Shown here piece by piece: positions 26,193-34,200 of a stretch of DNA of 35,245 nt; position 1 is the stretch's first letter, and every line of letters begins with the position of its first letter. A program made the position numbers and the translations under genes. This DNA is from Sutterella sp. (lineage in GTDB: Bacteria; Pseudomonadota; Gammaproteobacteria; Burkholderiales; Burkholderiaceae_F). The DNA lies in assembly GCF_030539355.1 (NCBI RefSeq), contig NZ_JAUNSF010000018.1, positions 1 through 35,245 of the forward strand, read 5' to 3'. The notes beneath the pieces are model-generated. The model did not search any database, was not told the DNA's origin, and saw only the letters and a list, made by a program, of their open reading frames with translations.

Positions 26193-27179
26193 TCAGGCGA
26201 GGAGCTTCTCGACGAACTCCTGCTCAGCCTGGAGTTCCTCGACGGACTTCTGGATCTTCGCCTTGACGAAATCGGAGAGCTCGAGACCCTGGACGATCTC
26301 GTAGTCGCCGTTCTTCGTGATGCAGGGGAAGCCGAAGATCATGCCCTCGGGAACGCCGTAGGAGCCGTCGGACGGGACGCCCATCGTGACGATCTTGCCG
26401 TCGCTGCCGAGCTCCCAGTCATGGATGTGATCGATGGCGGCGGAGGCGGCGGAGGCGGCCGAGCTCGCGCCGCGCGCTTCGATGATCGCCGAGCCGCGCT
26501 TGGCGACGATCGGGATCAGCGTGTTCTCGTACCACTCGCGCTCGATGTTGTCGAGGGCCGGGAGACCGGCGACGATCGCGTGCTCGAGATCCGGAACCAT
26601 CGTCGGGGAGTGGTTGCCCCAGACGAAGGCGTTCATCACGTCGGTGACGGCGCGGCCGCGCTTCTCGGCGATCTGGGACATCAGGCGGTTCTGGTCGAGG
26701 CGGAGCATCGAGGAGAAGCAGCGGGGCGACAGATCCGGAGCGCTCTTCATGGCGATCCAGGCGTTCGTGTTGCAGGGGTTGCCGACGACGAGCACCTTCA
26801 CGTCACGGCTCGCGTACTCGTTGAGCGCACGGCCCTGCTCGACGAAGATCGCGGCGTTCGAGCTCAGAAGATCGGCGCGCTCCATGCCCTTCGTGCGGGG
26901 GCGGGCGCCCACGAGGAGGGCGACCTCGGCGTCACGGAAGGCGATCTTCGGATCCGACGAGCTCACCACGTCGGCGAGCAGCGGGAAGGCGCAGTCGTTG
27001 AGCTCCATGATCACGCCCTTGCTCGCCTGCATGCTCTTCGGGTTGTCACGCTCGAGCATCTGCAGAATGACGGGCTGGTCAGGTCCGAACATGCTGCCGG
27101 AGGCGATGCGGAAGAGGAGCGAGTAGCCGATGTTGCCGGCGGCGCCGGTGACGGAAACGCGGATAGGTGTCTTCTTCAT
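26193..27179 (-). CDS. mdh: NAD-dependent malate dehydrogenase
   Basis: Interconverts malate and oxaloacetate in the TCA cycle. 328 residues of the soluble MDH type found in many betaproteobacteria. The NAD-binding loop is GAAGNIG (12-18); substrate arginines lie in [15 protein letters not shown] (R95, R101). NPCNTNA, then LDQNR (D162, R165) and the catalytic H190 in WGNHSPTM are intact. The loop after beta-2 is [12 protein letters not shown], where relatives have LQLLEI. AAGGA precedes the ATG ending at 27179. A Ser/Ala-rich run, [10 protein letters not shown], sits in an internal helix. It ends at its own terminator. Confidence 0.96.
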   Translation of the reverse strand: MKKTPIRVSVTGAAGNIGYSLLFRIASGSMFGPDQPVILQMLERDNPKSMQASKGVIMELNDCAFPLLADVVSSSDPKIAFRDAEVALLVGARPRTKGMERADLLSSNAAIFVEQGRALNEYASRDVKVLVVGNPCNTNAWIAMKSAPDLSPRCFSSMLRLDQNRLMSQIAEKRGRAVTDVMNAFVWGNHSPTMVPDLEHAIVAGLPALDNIEREWYENTLIPIVAKRGSAIIEARGASSAASAASAAIDHIHDWELGSDGKIVTMGVPSDGSYGVPEGMIFGFPCITKNGDYEIVQGLELSDFVKAKIQKSVEELQAEQEFVEKLLA

Positions 27180-27578
27180 TTTCCTTTTCTTCTTACAAAT
27201 GGCTTGTTGGGGGCTGGTCCTGCAGGGCCGCATGCCTTTGCGAGCGCGCGGCTTTTTGTACTGGGGCGAATTTTATCAAACGCCTTCAGCGCGGGAGCGG
27301 CGCGGAATCCTCACAGGAGCGCTGATAGTGCGGGGCAATTTTCCCCCATAGGTCCGGGCCTCTGAAAACTTTCCCGCTGATAGTCGTTCTGTCATGGGCG
27401 GGAAGATTTCTCGCCGCCGGAGGGCCGGATCCACGGTTCGGGCTAATACCGGAGGTTGAAGACGTGGCCCGCCGCGTTTGCTATTGTTTTGTGCGGAACA
27501 ACGGACGCGTCCCTTCCGGCCGGGTTTCCCGGACGGTGGCCGGTCGTGTCGCACAAGCACAGTTGGAGTTGAAATCCC
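27180..27578. other. Divergent intergenic region, mdh to nitroreductase
   Basis: Holds the mdh promoter candidate and, near the right end, TTGTT (27484-27488) and AACAA (27497-27501) as an inverted repeat within the likely nitroreductase promoter region. Several GC-rich short repeats (CCGGCCGGG, CCCGGACGG) occur around 27515-27545. No gene found. Confidence 0.4.
27270..27278 (-). promoter_or_regulatory. Candidate extended -10 promoter for mdh
   Basis: On the minus strand TGATAAAAT matches the extended -10 pattern TGnTATAAT with one mismatch. Transcription would start near 27263, giving a leader of about 84 bases. No -35 is needed for this promoter type and none is clear. Confidence 0.4.
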
Positions 27579-28235
27579 ATGGAAAACAATATCTTCCTTC
27601 GCATCGCCCAGGAGCGCTACACGACGAAGCACTACAACGGCGGCCAGGCGATCCCCCGCGAGCAGTTCGACTCGCTCCTCGAGATCCTGCGCCTCGCGCC
27701 CACGTCGGTGAACTGCCAGGCCTGGCACTTCGTCACGGCGAGCACCCGCGAGGCCCGCGAGAAGCTTCTCCCGGCCTTCCCGGACTTCAACCGCGAGCGC
27801 GTCTCCGAGGCGAGCGACGTGATCGTCTTCTGCGTGCCGAAGAAGCTCGACGACGCGCACTTCGAGCGCGTGCTCGCGCAGGAGGTCGCCGACGGGCGCC
27901 TGCCCAACGCCGAGCTTCAGGCCCAGCAGGACGCCGGCCGCCGTCACTTCGCCGGCCTGCACATGGGAAGCGAGGCCGAGCTCGTCGCCTGGGAGGCCCG
28001 CCAGGCCTACATCGGCATGGGCATCGTGCTCTACGCCGCCGCCGGCATGGGCATCGACTCGACCTGCCTCGAGGGCGTCGACTTCGAGAAGCTCGACGAG
28101 ATCCTCGGCCTCGCCGAGCGCGGCCTCACCTCGGTCGTGGCGCTTTCGCTCGGCTACCGCAACCCGCGCGACGGCAACGCCACGCGCCCGAAGTCGCGCC
28201 TCCCGAAGGAAGAGCTCTTCACCGAGTTCAAGTGA
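27579..28235 (+). CDS. Nitroreductase family protein (NfsB-like), first of a tandem pair
   Basis: 218-residue FMN flavoenzyme reducing nitro-aromatics, quinones or similar substrates with NAD(P)H. Family features: RYTTKHY near the N-terminus (FMN phosphate contact), RLAPTSVNCQAWHF, VIVFCVPKKLDD, and the C-terminal NATRPKSRLPKEEL. The overall match is closest to E. coli NfsB (217 residues), including AQEVADGRLPNAE and YIGMGIVLYAAAGMGIDS. GGAG lies about 12 bases before the ATG. The related gene follows after 29 bases. Physiological substrate unknown. Confidence 0.9.
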   Translation: MENNIFLRIAQERYTTKHYNGGQAIPREQFDSLLEILRLAPTSVNCQAWHFVTASTREAREKLLPAFPDFNRERVSEASDVIVFCVPKKLDDAHFERVLAQEVADGRLPNAELQAQQDAGRRHFAGLHMGSEAELVAWEARQAYIGMGIVLYAAAGMGIDSTCLEGVDFEKLDEILGLAERGLTSVVALSLGYRNPRDGNATRPKSRLPKEELFTEFK

Positions 28236-28264
28236 TCTGATGTGACCGTAGGAAGGAGCCGCAA

Positions 28265-28921
28265 ATGAACGGGATGCTCGACATCGCCCGCCGCCGCTAC
28301 ACGGCGAAGCACTATGACGCCTCGAAGCCCCTCACGGACGAGGAGTTCGACGCGCTTCTCGAGATCCTGCGGCTCGCGCCTTCCTCGGTCAACATCCAGC
28401 CGTGGCACTTCTACGTGATCCGCTCGCCCGAGGCGCGCGCGAAGCTCCTCCCTGCGATCAAGGACTTCAACATCGAGCGCGTGGAGCACTGCGACGCCAT
28501 CGTGCTCTTCACGATCGAACGGGACCTCGTCCCCCGCGCCGCGCGCGTGACGGACCAGGAGATGAAGGACGGGCGGTTCGACGCCGCCGCGATCGCCTCG
28601 GGCTTTGACAAGACCGTGCTCAGGGTCCGCGAGGCGGGCGTCTCCGCCTACTGCTCCGGGCCCGACCGGGGCGAGATCTGGGCGCGCGAGCAGGCGAGCA
28701 TTGCGCTCGGGTTCCTGCTCTTCGCCGCGGCCGGCATGGGTGTCGACGCGACCTCGCTCGGCGGCATCGAGTTCGAGCGTGCCGACGAGATCTTCGGCTT
28801 CCCCGCCCTGGGCAGGAAGTGCGTGATCGGCTGCGCGCTCGGGCACCACTCGGCGGATGATGCGAACGCCGCGCGCCCGAAGTCGCGCTTCCCGCGCGAC
28901 GAGGTGATCACGGTGCTCTGA
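28265..28921 (+). CDS. Nitroreductase family protein, second of a tandem pair
   Basis: 218 residues, paralogous to the preceding gene: RYTAKHYD, LLEILRLAPSSVNIQPWHF and ARPKSRFPRDE align with RYTTKHYN, LLEILRLAPTSVNCQAWHF and TRPKSRLPKEE. The middle differs more, with IERDLVPRAARVTDQEMKDG and GPDRGEIWAREQASIALGF, so substrate range has probably diverged. A strong ribosome binding site, GGAAGGAG, lies six bases upstream, so the second gene may be translated better than the first. Both genes are likely one transcript, ending at the hairpin at 28950. Confidence 0.9.
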   Translation: MNGMLDIARRRYTAKHYDASKPLTDEEFDALLEILRLAPSSVNIQPWHFYVIRSPEARAKLLPAIKDFNIERVEHCDAIVLFTIERDLVPRAARVTDQEMKDGRFDAAAIASGFDKTVLRVREAGVSAYCSGPDRGEIWAREQASIALGFLLFAAAGMGVDATSLGGIEFERADEIFGFPALGRKCVIGCALGHHSADDANAARPKSRFPRDEVITVL

Positions 28922-28949
28922 TCGTCCGGGTCAGGAATCAGCGACACGA

Positions 28950-28987
28950 GGCGCGGCGCGGAGGTTCTCTCCGGCCGCGCCTTTTGC
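28950..28987 (+). terminator. Intrinsic terminator after the nitroreductase pair
   Basis: GGCGCGGC (28950-28957) with GCCGCGCC (28974-28981), inner CGGAG/CTCCG (28959-28963, 28969-28973), then TTTTGCTT. Confidence 0.85.
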
Positions 28988-29118
28988 TTCATGCGGCTTC
29001 AGGCGCCGCGGAAGATTTGCTTGCATTCGCAGGGTGCGGCGAGGAATGTCCCGGCGCGGGCCGTGCCCTAAAATTCCTCTTCACAGCAACTGAATCTTCT
29101 AGACGCCCTGTTCCTCCC

Positions 29119-30105
29119 ATGATCCACGTCCGCACCACCGCCGCGCTCCTCCTCTCGATTCTCCTCGCCTCTGCCGCGGCCGGGGCGGCCGAGCCGCCGC
29201 AGACGGCCGAGCAGAAGGCCGAGGTCGCGGAACACTATCTGAGGGACACGTCCTTCTACGAGCGCTGGAGTCAGAAGGACGCGATCAAGGATCCCGACCT
29301 CGCCGAGCGCGTGAAGAAGGATGCGAGCCGCGAGCTCGACCGCATCGACCGGGCGATGGAGGATGTTCAGGCGGTGTGCAACAGCCGCTTCCTCGTCAAC
29401 AAGTGCATCGATGACGCGAGGAAGCTCTCCTTCGAGCGCAAGCGCGAGGCAAGGCGCGTGATGGTGCTCGCCGACGAGGTGATCCGCATGGAGCGCGTGC
29501 GGCGCAGCGAGGCGCGCCGCGCCGAGCAGGCCGCGAAGCCGCGGCAGGCTCCCATGCAGGTGAAGCCGAAGGAAGTGAAGACCGACCGCCCCGAGCCCGT
29601 GAAGATCACCCCCAAGAAGGTGGGCGAGAAGCGCGAGCCCTCGAGAATCGCCCCGAAGGAGGTCCGCGAGCCTTCGAAGCCCACGACGCTCAGGTCCGCC
29701 GAGGTGAAGGAGCCTTCGAAGCCCATGGACCTGAAGCCGGCCGAAGTGAAGGAACCCTCCAAGCCCTCGGGGCTGAAGCCCGCGGAAGTGCGCGAGCCCT
29801 CGAAGCCCTCCGGCATGGGAGCGGCCGAGGTGCGCCCCGAGAGCCTGCCCTCCGGCATGAAGGGCGCGCCGGCCGAGGCCTCGCGCGAGGAGCTTGAAAA
29901 GGCCAACGAGGCGTACTTCGCCGAGAAGCAGGCCGAGGCCGCGAGGCGCCTCGAGGAGGCGGAGAAACTCGCCGCCGAGCGCCGCGCCGAGCGCGAGAGG
30001 AAGCAGCAGCGCTTCGAGAAGAGCCTCGAGGAGCGCTCGGAGGCGCAGAAGCGTTACGAGCAGCAGCAGAAGGAGAAGCAGAGCGGCCTCGCGAAGTACT
30101 TCTGA
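29119..30105 (+). CDS. Secreted protein with 14-residue repeats and C-terminal charged helix, unknown function
   Basis: 328 residues in four parts. A signal peptide (1-23, MIHVRTTAALLLSILLASA then AAGAA). A helical domain (28-138) with two cysteines, C87 and C96, in VCNSRFLVNKCIDDAR, probably a disulfide; this Cys-RF-V-Cys pattern recalls small secreted betaproteobacterial proteins of unknown function. A repeat region (about 140-238) of 14-residue units, best copies being REPSKPTTLRSAEV, KEPSKPMDLKPAEV, KEPSKPSGLKPAEV and REPSKPSGMGAAEV. A highly charged coiled coil (255-328). It resembles a periplasmic spacer or tether, but no partner is known. The ATG at 29119 opens the signal peptide; a longer frame to 28984 would cross the upstream terminator. 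The next gene starts 36 bases downstream. Confidence 0.75.
   Translation: MIHVRTTAALLLSILLASAAAGAAEPPQTAEQKAEVAEHYLRDTSFYERWSQKDAIKDPDLAERVKKDASRELDRIDRAMEDVQAVCNSRFLVNKCIDDARKLSFERKREARRVMVLADEVIRMERVRRSEARRAEQAAKPRQAPMQVKPKEVKTDRPEPVKITPKKVGEKREPSRIAPKEVREPSKPTTLRSAEVKEPSKPMDLKPAEVKEPSKPSGLKPAEVREPSKPSGMGAAEVRPESLPSGMKGAPAEASREELEKANEAYFAEKQAEAARRLEEAEKLAAERRAERERKQQRFEKSLEERSEAQKRYEQQQKEKQSGLAKYF
29665..29832 (+). repeat. Four 42-bp coding repeats (14 residues each)
   Basis: Four consecutive 14-codon units ending in GAGGTG or GAAGTG, with three more degenerate units upstream (codons 140-182, one containing an extra Lys). The nucleotide copies differ at many third positions while the peptide EPSKP...AEV is kept, so the repeat appears maintained at the protein level rather than recently duplicated. 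Confidence 0.8.
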
Positions 30106-30141
30106 CCGACTGCGGAAGACTTCTAAGGGAGGATCCTCAAG

Positions 30142-32304
30142 ATGCAGCGCCGCTGGCTCGATCTCTTTGACGACGCGGTCCCGCTCCGGGACCGTGTAGC
30201 CCGTGCCTTTTCCGAGGACGGTCCCCTTTCGGGGGTGACCGCGAGCTTCCGTCCGCGCGCGGGCCAGACCGAGTTCGCGCTCGCCGTGGCCGGCGCGATC
30301 GAGGGAAAGGAGACGCTTCTCGCCGAGGCCGGCACCGGCACGGGCAAGAGCTTCGCGTACCTGCTCCCGGCGCTGCTCTCGAACTCGACCGTGGTGATCT
30401 CCACCGCGGGAAAGCCCCTGCAGGACCAGCTCTTTCAGAAGGACCTGCCGGCGCTCCAGGCCGCGCTCGGCATCACGATTCCGGTCGCGGTCCTCAAGGG
30501 CCGCGCCAACTACGTCTGCCCCTATCACCTCGAGCGCCTCGAGGAGGAGGGGTACCTGCCCGAGCGCGACAGCTTCCACAAGCTGCGCCAGATCCGGCGC
30601 TTCTGCGACATCTCGCCCACGGGCGACCGCTCCGAGCTCCCTGACGTGCCCGAGGACGATCCGCTCTGGCCGCTCGTGACGAGCACGCGCGAGAACTGCC
30701 TCGGCAAGGACAAGTGCCCGCACTGGGGGAACTGCTTCGTGCGCGCCGCGCGCGAGAAGGCGATGGCGAGCCGCGTCGTCATCGTCAACCACCACCTCTA
30801 CCTCTCGTCGCTCGAACTCAAGAACGCCTCGGGCGGACAGATCGACGGCATGCTGCCGCAGGCCGACCTCACGGTCTTCGACGAGGCGCACCAGCTTCCC
30901 GGCATTGCCTCGGACTTCTTCGGGAGCTGCTTCACGACGTGGCAGCTCGAGAAAATCGCCGAGGAGGCCCGCGCGCTCGGTCTCAACCACGCCCGCGACG
31001 GCGCCGACTGGTCGCTCCTCATGGACCGCGCCTCGAAGGCCGCCAAGGACCTGCGCATCGCCGTGATGGATCTCGGCCTCAAGGAGGGCGACCGCCGGGC
31101 CGTGAAGTCAATCGAGGGGTTCGCAGAAAAGCTCACGGAGCCCTTCGCGGAGCTTCTCAAGGCGTTCGGCGCGATCGTCAAGGCCCTCGAAGCGAACGCC
31201 GGGCGCAACGACGAGCTCGACGTCCTCGGCGCCTGGGCGCAGGAGGTCGACGCCGAGCTTGGGCTGTGGGAGGACATCATCAAGGGGCTCGCCGCCCGGG
31301 ATGCCCGTGCGGCCGGGAACAAAACGGACGAAGCCGAGGCCGTCGCGGATGCCGCGCCGGATGGCGTTGCGGCTGACGATGCCCCCGGGGGAGAGAAGAA
31401 GGGGCGCGCCGCCACCGTCGAGTGGATCGCCGTCACGGCGACCACCGTTCGCTTTCACATCACGCCGCTCTCCTTCGCGGACGAATTCAGGACGCTGCGC
31501 GAGTCCGAGGGCGGCGCGTGGGTCTTCACGTCGGCGACGCTCTCCGCGGCCGGCGACTTCCGGCACTTCGCCGCGTCCGTGGGAATCGACGAACCCATGG
31601 GCCTCACCTGGGAGAGCCCCTTCAACTACTGGGAGCAGTCGTGCTTCTATCTGCCGAGGCTCCCGGCGCCCGTCAACACGATCGAGCACTCGAAGCGCGT
31701 CGCCGACGCGGCGTGGCCCCTGGTCGAGGCGGCGGGCGGGCGGACGTTCTTTCTCTGCACGTCGCTCGCCGCCGTGCAGCGCATCGCCGCCGAGCTCGAG
31801 GTGAAGCTCGACGAAATCGGCAACCGCTGGCCCTTGCTCGTGCAGGGACAGATGCCGAAGGCGGCGCTCATCGACGAATTCCGCCACCACGGCAACGCCA
31901 TTCTCGTGGGCTCGATGAGCTTCTGGGAGGGCGTGGACGTGCGCGGCGAGGCGCTCTCGCTCGTCGTCATCGACAAGATTCCCTTTGCGCCGCCCGACGA
32001 CCCGGTCTTCGCCGCGCGCTCGGACGAGATCCGGAGCCGCGGCGGCAGCCCCTTCGGGCTGCTCTCGCTCCCCGAGGCGATCATCTCGCTCAAACAGGGC
32101 GCGGGGCGCCTCATCCGCAGCGAAACCGACCGCGGCGTGCTGATGATCTGCGACAGCCGCATCGCCGACAAGGGCTACGGCCGCACGGTGATGAAGAGCC
32201 TGCCGGACTTCTTCAAGACGAGGACGCTGGAGAAGGCCCTGCAGTTCTTCCAGGACCCGCATGCCTGGCACGACGGGCTCTACACAAAGGACTCCGCAGC
32301 CTGA
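30142..32304 (+). CDS. yoaA: DinG/YoaA-type Fe-S DNA helicase
   Basis: 720-residue superfamily 2 (XPD-like) helicase, ATP-dependent, 5'-3' on DNA by family. Walker A is EAGTGTGKS (62-70), Walker B is DEAH (247-250) and motif VI is QGAGRLIRSETDRG. The Fe-S cluster cysteines are C126 (NYVCPYH), C186, C192 and C198 (NCLGKDKCPHWGNC). The Cys pattern and length fit YoaA, which partners HolC of DNA polymerase III in E. coli, better than DinG; I cannot exclude DinG. An Ala/Asp-rich low-complexity insert lies around residues 390-425 (DEAEAVADAAPDG). GGGAGG precedes the ATG by nine bases. It converges with rlmD, ten bases between stops. Confidence 0.88.
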   Translation: MQRRWLDLFDDAVPLRDRVARAFSEDGPLSGVTASFRPRAGQTEFALAVAGAIEGKETLLAEAGTGTGKSFAYLLPALLSNSTVVISTAGKPLQDQLFQKDLPALQAALGITIPVAVLKGRANYVCPYHLERLEEEGYLPERDSFHKLRQIRRFCDISPTGDRSELPDVPEDDPLWPLVTSTRENCLGKDKCPHWGNCFVRAAREKAMASRVVIVNHHLYLSSLELKNASGGQIDGMLPQADLTVFDEAHQLPGIASDFFGSCFTTWQLEKIAEEARALGLNHARDGADWSLLMDRASKAAKDLRIAVMDLGLKEGDRRAVKSIEGFAEKLTEPFAELLKAFGAIVKALEANAGRNDELDVLGAWAQEVDAELGLWEDIIKGLAARDARAAGNKTDEAEAVADAAPDGVAADDAPGGEKKGRAATVEWIAVTATTVRFHITPLSFADEFRTLRESEGGAWVFTSATLSAAGDFRHFAASVGIDEPMGLTWESPFNYWEQSCFYLPRLPAPVNTIEHSKRVADAAWPLVEAAGGRTFFLCTSLAAVQRIAAELEVKLDEIGNRWPLLVQGQMPKAALIDEFRHHGNAILVGSMSFWEGVDVRGEALSLVVIDKIPFAPPDDPVFAARSDEIRSRGGSPFGLLSLPEAIISLKQGAGRLIRSETDRGVLMICDSRIADKGYGRTVMKSLPDFFKTRTLEKALQFFQDPHAWHDGLYTKDSAA

Positions 32305-32314
32305 GTCCCGGCGG

Positions 32315-33760
32315 TCACTCGCGCTCGAAGACGCCGACCGCCTCGAGGTGCATCGCCCCGGGGAACATGTCGACCGGCGTGACGGAGACGAGCCGCATTC
32401 CTCCGGCCGCGAGCACCGCGGCGTCACGGGCGAAGCTCTTCGGATTGCAGGAGACGTAGGCGAGGCGCCGCGCGCCCGAGGTGCTCATGAGCCGGGCCAG
32501 TGCCTCCGCCGCGCCGCCCGTGAGCCCCTGGTACGCGGGGTCCGCGATGACGAGGTCGGGCACGAATCCGTCCGGGAGCTCCCCGGAGAGCGCCTGCTCC
32601 ACGGGAGCGGCGATGAAGCGCGCGTCGGGGAAGCCGTTCTCACGGGCGTTCTCATCGGCGCAGCGGATCGAGTGTTCGACGCGCTCGATGCCGAGCACCC
32701 CGGCGCCGCGCGCCGCGGCGAGGAGCGTCAGCGTCCCGACGCCGCAGTAGAGGTCGAGCACCCGGTCGCCCGGATGAATGTCGAGGGCGTCGAGCGCCGT
32801 GCGGTAGAGCACCGGCGTCTGCGGGGTGTTGACCTGCAGGAAGGTCTCGGCACCCAAGCGGAACGCGAGCCCTTCGAGCGTGCAGGCGATGCGCTCCGCG
32901 CCCGCGATCACGCGGGTCGCGCCGGGCGCGAAGGAGAGCACGGCGCTCCCCGGCGCCTCGTGCAGATTGACGAGGAGCGCATGAAGGCCCGCCCCGGCAA
33001 GCGCCCCGCGGATGCGTTCAAAGAGTTTTTCCTCTTCAGCCGCCCCGGCGGGAAGGCGCCTGACGGTGAGCACCGCCATGCGCTCGGCCGTGCCCGGGGC
33101 CTCGCGGAGCGTGAGGCACCTGAGGACGCCGGAGTCCGTCGCCTCGTGCCAGGGCGCGAGTTCCGGTGTGAGGAGAAGCGGCGCGAGCGCGCGGGCGGCC
33201 TCGCCCATCCAGGCGGGCGTCTGCGGGCACGCCTCGGCCGCGACAAGCGCCTGGCTCCGCGCGCGGAAGTAGCCGAAGCGCCCTTCGCCCCCGATGATCC
33301 CGGGGTAGAGCACGGCCTTGTTGCGGAAGGCGCGGCGGCACGCCGCGGGCTGCCCGACGGCGGGGCGCAGGAGTTCCGGGTTCTCGTCGGTGAGGAGCCC
33401 CGCCGCGCGGAGCGGCCCGGCCACGATGAGCCCGGTCTTCAGTTCAAGCGCCTTCTCGTAGCTGATCCGCCCGGCGGGACAGCCGCCGCAGTCCCCTGCA
33501 AGCGGACAGGCCCCGGGGTCCGCGAAGGGCGAGGGCGCGAGCTCGGTGAACTGCTCGGCCAATCCCCTGCGGCCGCCGGGCGCGGGCGCGCGGTAATCGA
33601 GCGCGATCTCGGCGCCCGGGATCGCCCCGGGAACGAGAACCTCCAGCCCCTCGGGCGAGCGGACGAGGCCCGCGCCCGAGGCGTCGAGCCCCGTGACGAC
33701 GGTGCGGTCGAGGTGAACGAGCGGGCGCTCGGGCGTCCGGCGGGGCTTGGTGCGGGGCAT
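32315..33760 (-). CDS. rlmD: 23S rRNA (uracil-5)-methyltransferase, RlmD type
   Basis: SAM-dependent methyltransferase expected to modify U1939 of 23S rRNA. 481 residues: an N-terminal TRAM-like domain (about 14-75, HLDRTVVTGLDASGAG), an Fe-S cluster with C85, C91, C94 and C178 (Cx5C-x2-C then Cys, as in RumA), the SAM loop VLDLYCGVGTL (334-344), and the catalytic Cys in YVSCNP (C438). The usual DPPR motif is replaced by DPAY (407-410), and the C-terminal motif reads MFPGAMHLE where relatives have MFPxTxHxE. These deviations may be lineage-specific. No clear ribosome binding site precedes the ATG. RlmC/RlmCD-like activity is an alternative reading. Confidence 0.83.
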   Translation of the reverse strand: MPRTKPRRTPERPLVHLDRTVVTGLDASGAGLVRSPEGLEVLVPGAIPGAEIALDYRAPAPGGRRGLAEQFTELAPSPFADPGACPLAGDCGGCPAGRISYEKALELKTGLIVAGPLRAAGLLTDENPELLRPAVGQPAACRRAFRNKAVLYPGIIGGEGRFGYFRARSQALVAAEACPQTPAWMGEAARALAPLLLTPELAPWHEATDSGVLRCLTLREAPGTAERMAVLTVRRLPAGAAEEEKLFERIRGALAGAGLHALLVNLHEAPGSAVLSFAPGATRVIAGAERIACTLEGLAFRLGAETFLQVNTPQTPVLYRTALDALDIHPGDRVLDLYCGVGTLTLLAAARGAGVLGIERVEHSIRCADENARENGFPDARFIAAPVEQALSGELPDGFVPDLVIADPAYQGLTGGAAEALARLMSTSGARRLAYVSCNPKSFARDAAVLAAGGMRLVSVTPVDMFPGAMHLEAVGVFERE

Positions 33761-33815
33761 GGGGCGGAGAGGTGCGGTGGGGAAAAAGAGAAGGATACCG
33801 CGCCCAGCCGCCGCG

Positions 33816-34190
33816 TCAGCGTGAGAGGAAGAGAACCCCGAGCGAGGCGAGGGCGGCTGCGAGCGGCAGGAGCGCCAGCGCGCAGGTTCTCCGGCGCAGT
33901 GACGAGAGGAACGCGGGGCGCTCGGAGGCGGGGAACTGTCCGGCGCTCCTTTGCACGGCCGAGGCCGTCAGCAGCAGCGCCGCCGCCGCGAGGATGGAGA
34001 GAAAGAGCACGGCACGCGCGAGGTTGAGCGCGAGCGCCCCGGTGAAGGGGCGCTCCGTGTCAAGGCCCGCGGCCGCGAGGGCCGCGGCGAAGGCGAGGGC
34101 AATCACCGCGAGCCAGAGCCCGCGGTGAGCGCGCCATTCGGCGGCGAGCGTCCGGGCGAGGACTTCCCCGCCCGAGGGGCCGGCGGTCAT
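33816..34190 (-). CDS. Small membrane protein, 124 residues, three predicted helices, unknown function
   Basis: A cytoplasmic-looking N-terminus (GEVLARTLAAEWRAHRG) is followed by hydrophobic segments at about 25-43, 55-78 and 103-122, with an Arg-rich loop (SSLRRRTC) before the last. No family recognised. The start lies only ten bases after the NSS transporter stop on the same strand, so the two are probably co-transcribed. No good ribosome binding site is visible, which fits translation coupled to the upstream gene. 55 bases separate it from rlmD. Confidence 0.55.
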   Translation of the reverse strand: MTAGPSGGEVLARTLAAEWRAHRGLWLAVIALAFAAALAAAGLDTERPFTGALALNLARAVLFLSILAAAALLLTASAVQRSAGQFPASERPAFLSSLRRRTCALALLPLAAALASLGVLFLSR

Positions 34191-34200
34191 CTGACGGGAA

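Noticed and set aside
26434-26475. GGCGGA short repeats in mdh
   Set aside because: They encode the Ser/Ala run of an internal helix. Ordinary codon bias, not a mobile or regulatory repeat.
29068-30990. 640-codon minus-strand open frame with Leu/Gly repeats
   Set aside because: The apparent repeats are the reverse reading of the 14-residue repeats of the plus-strand gene. The Leu/Arg-rich product has no signal or domain.
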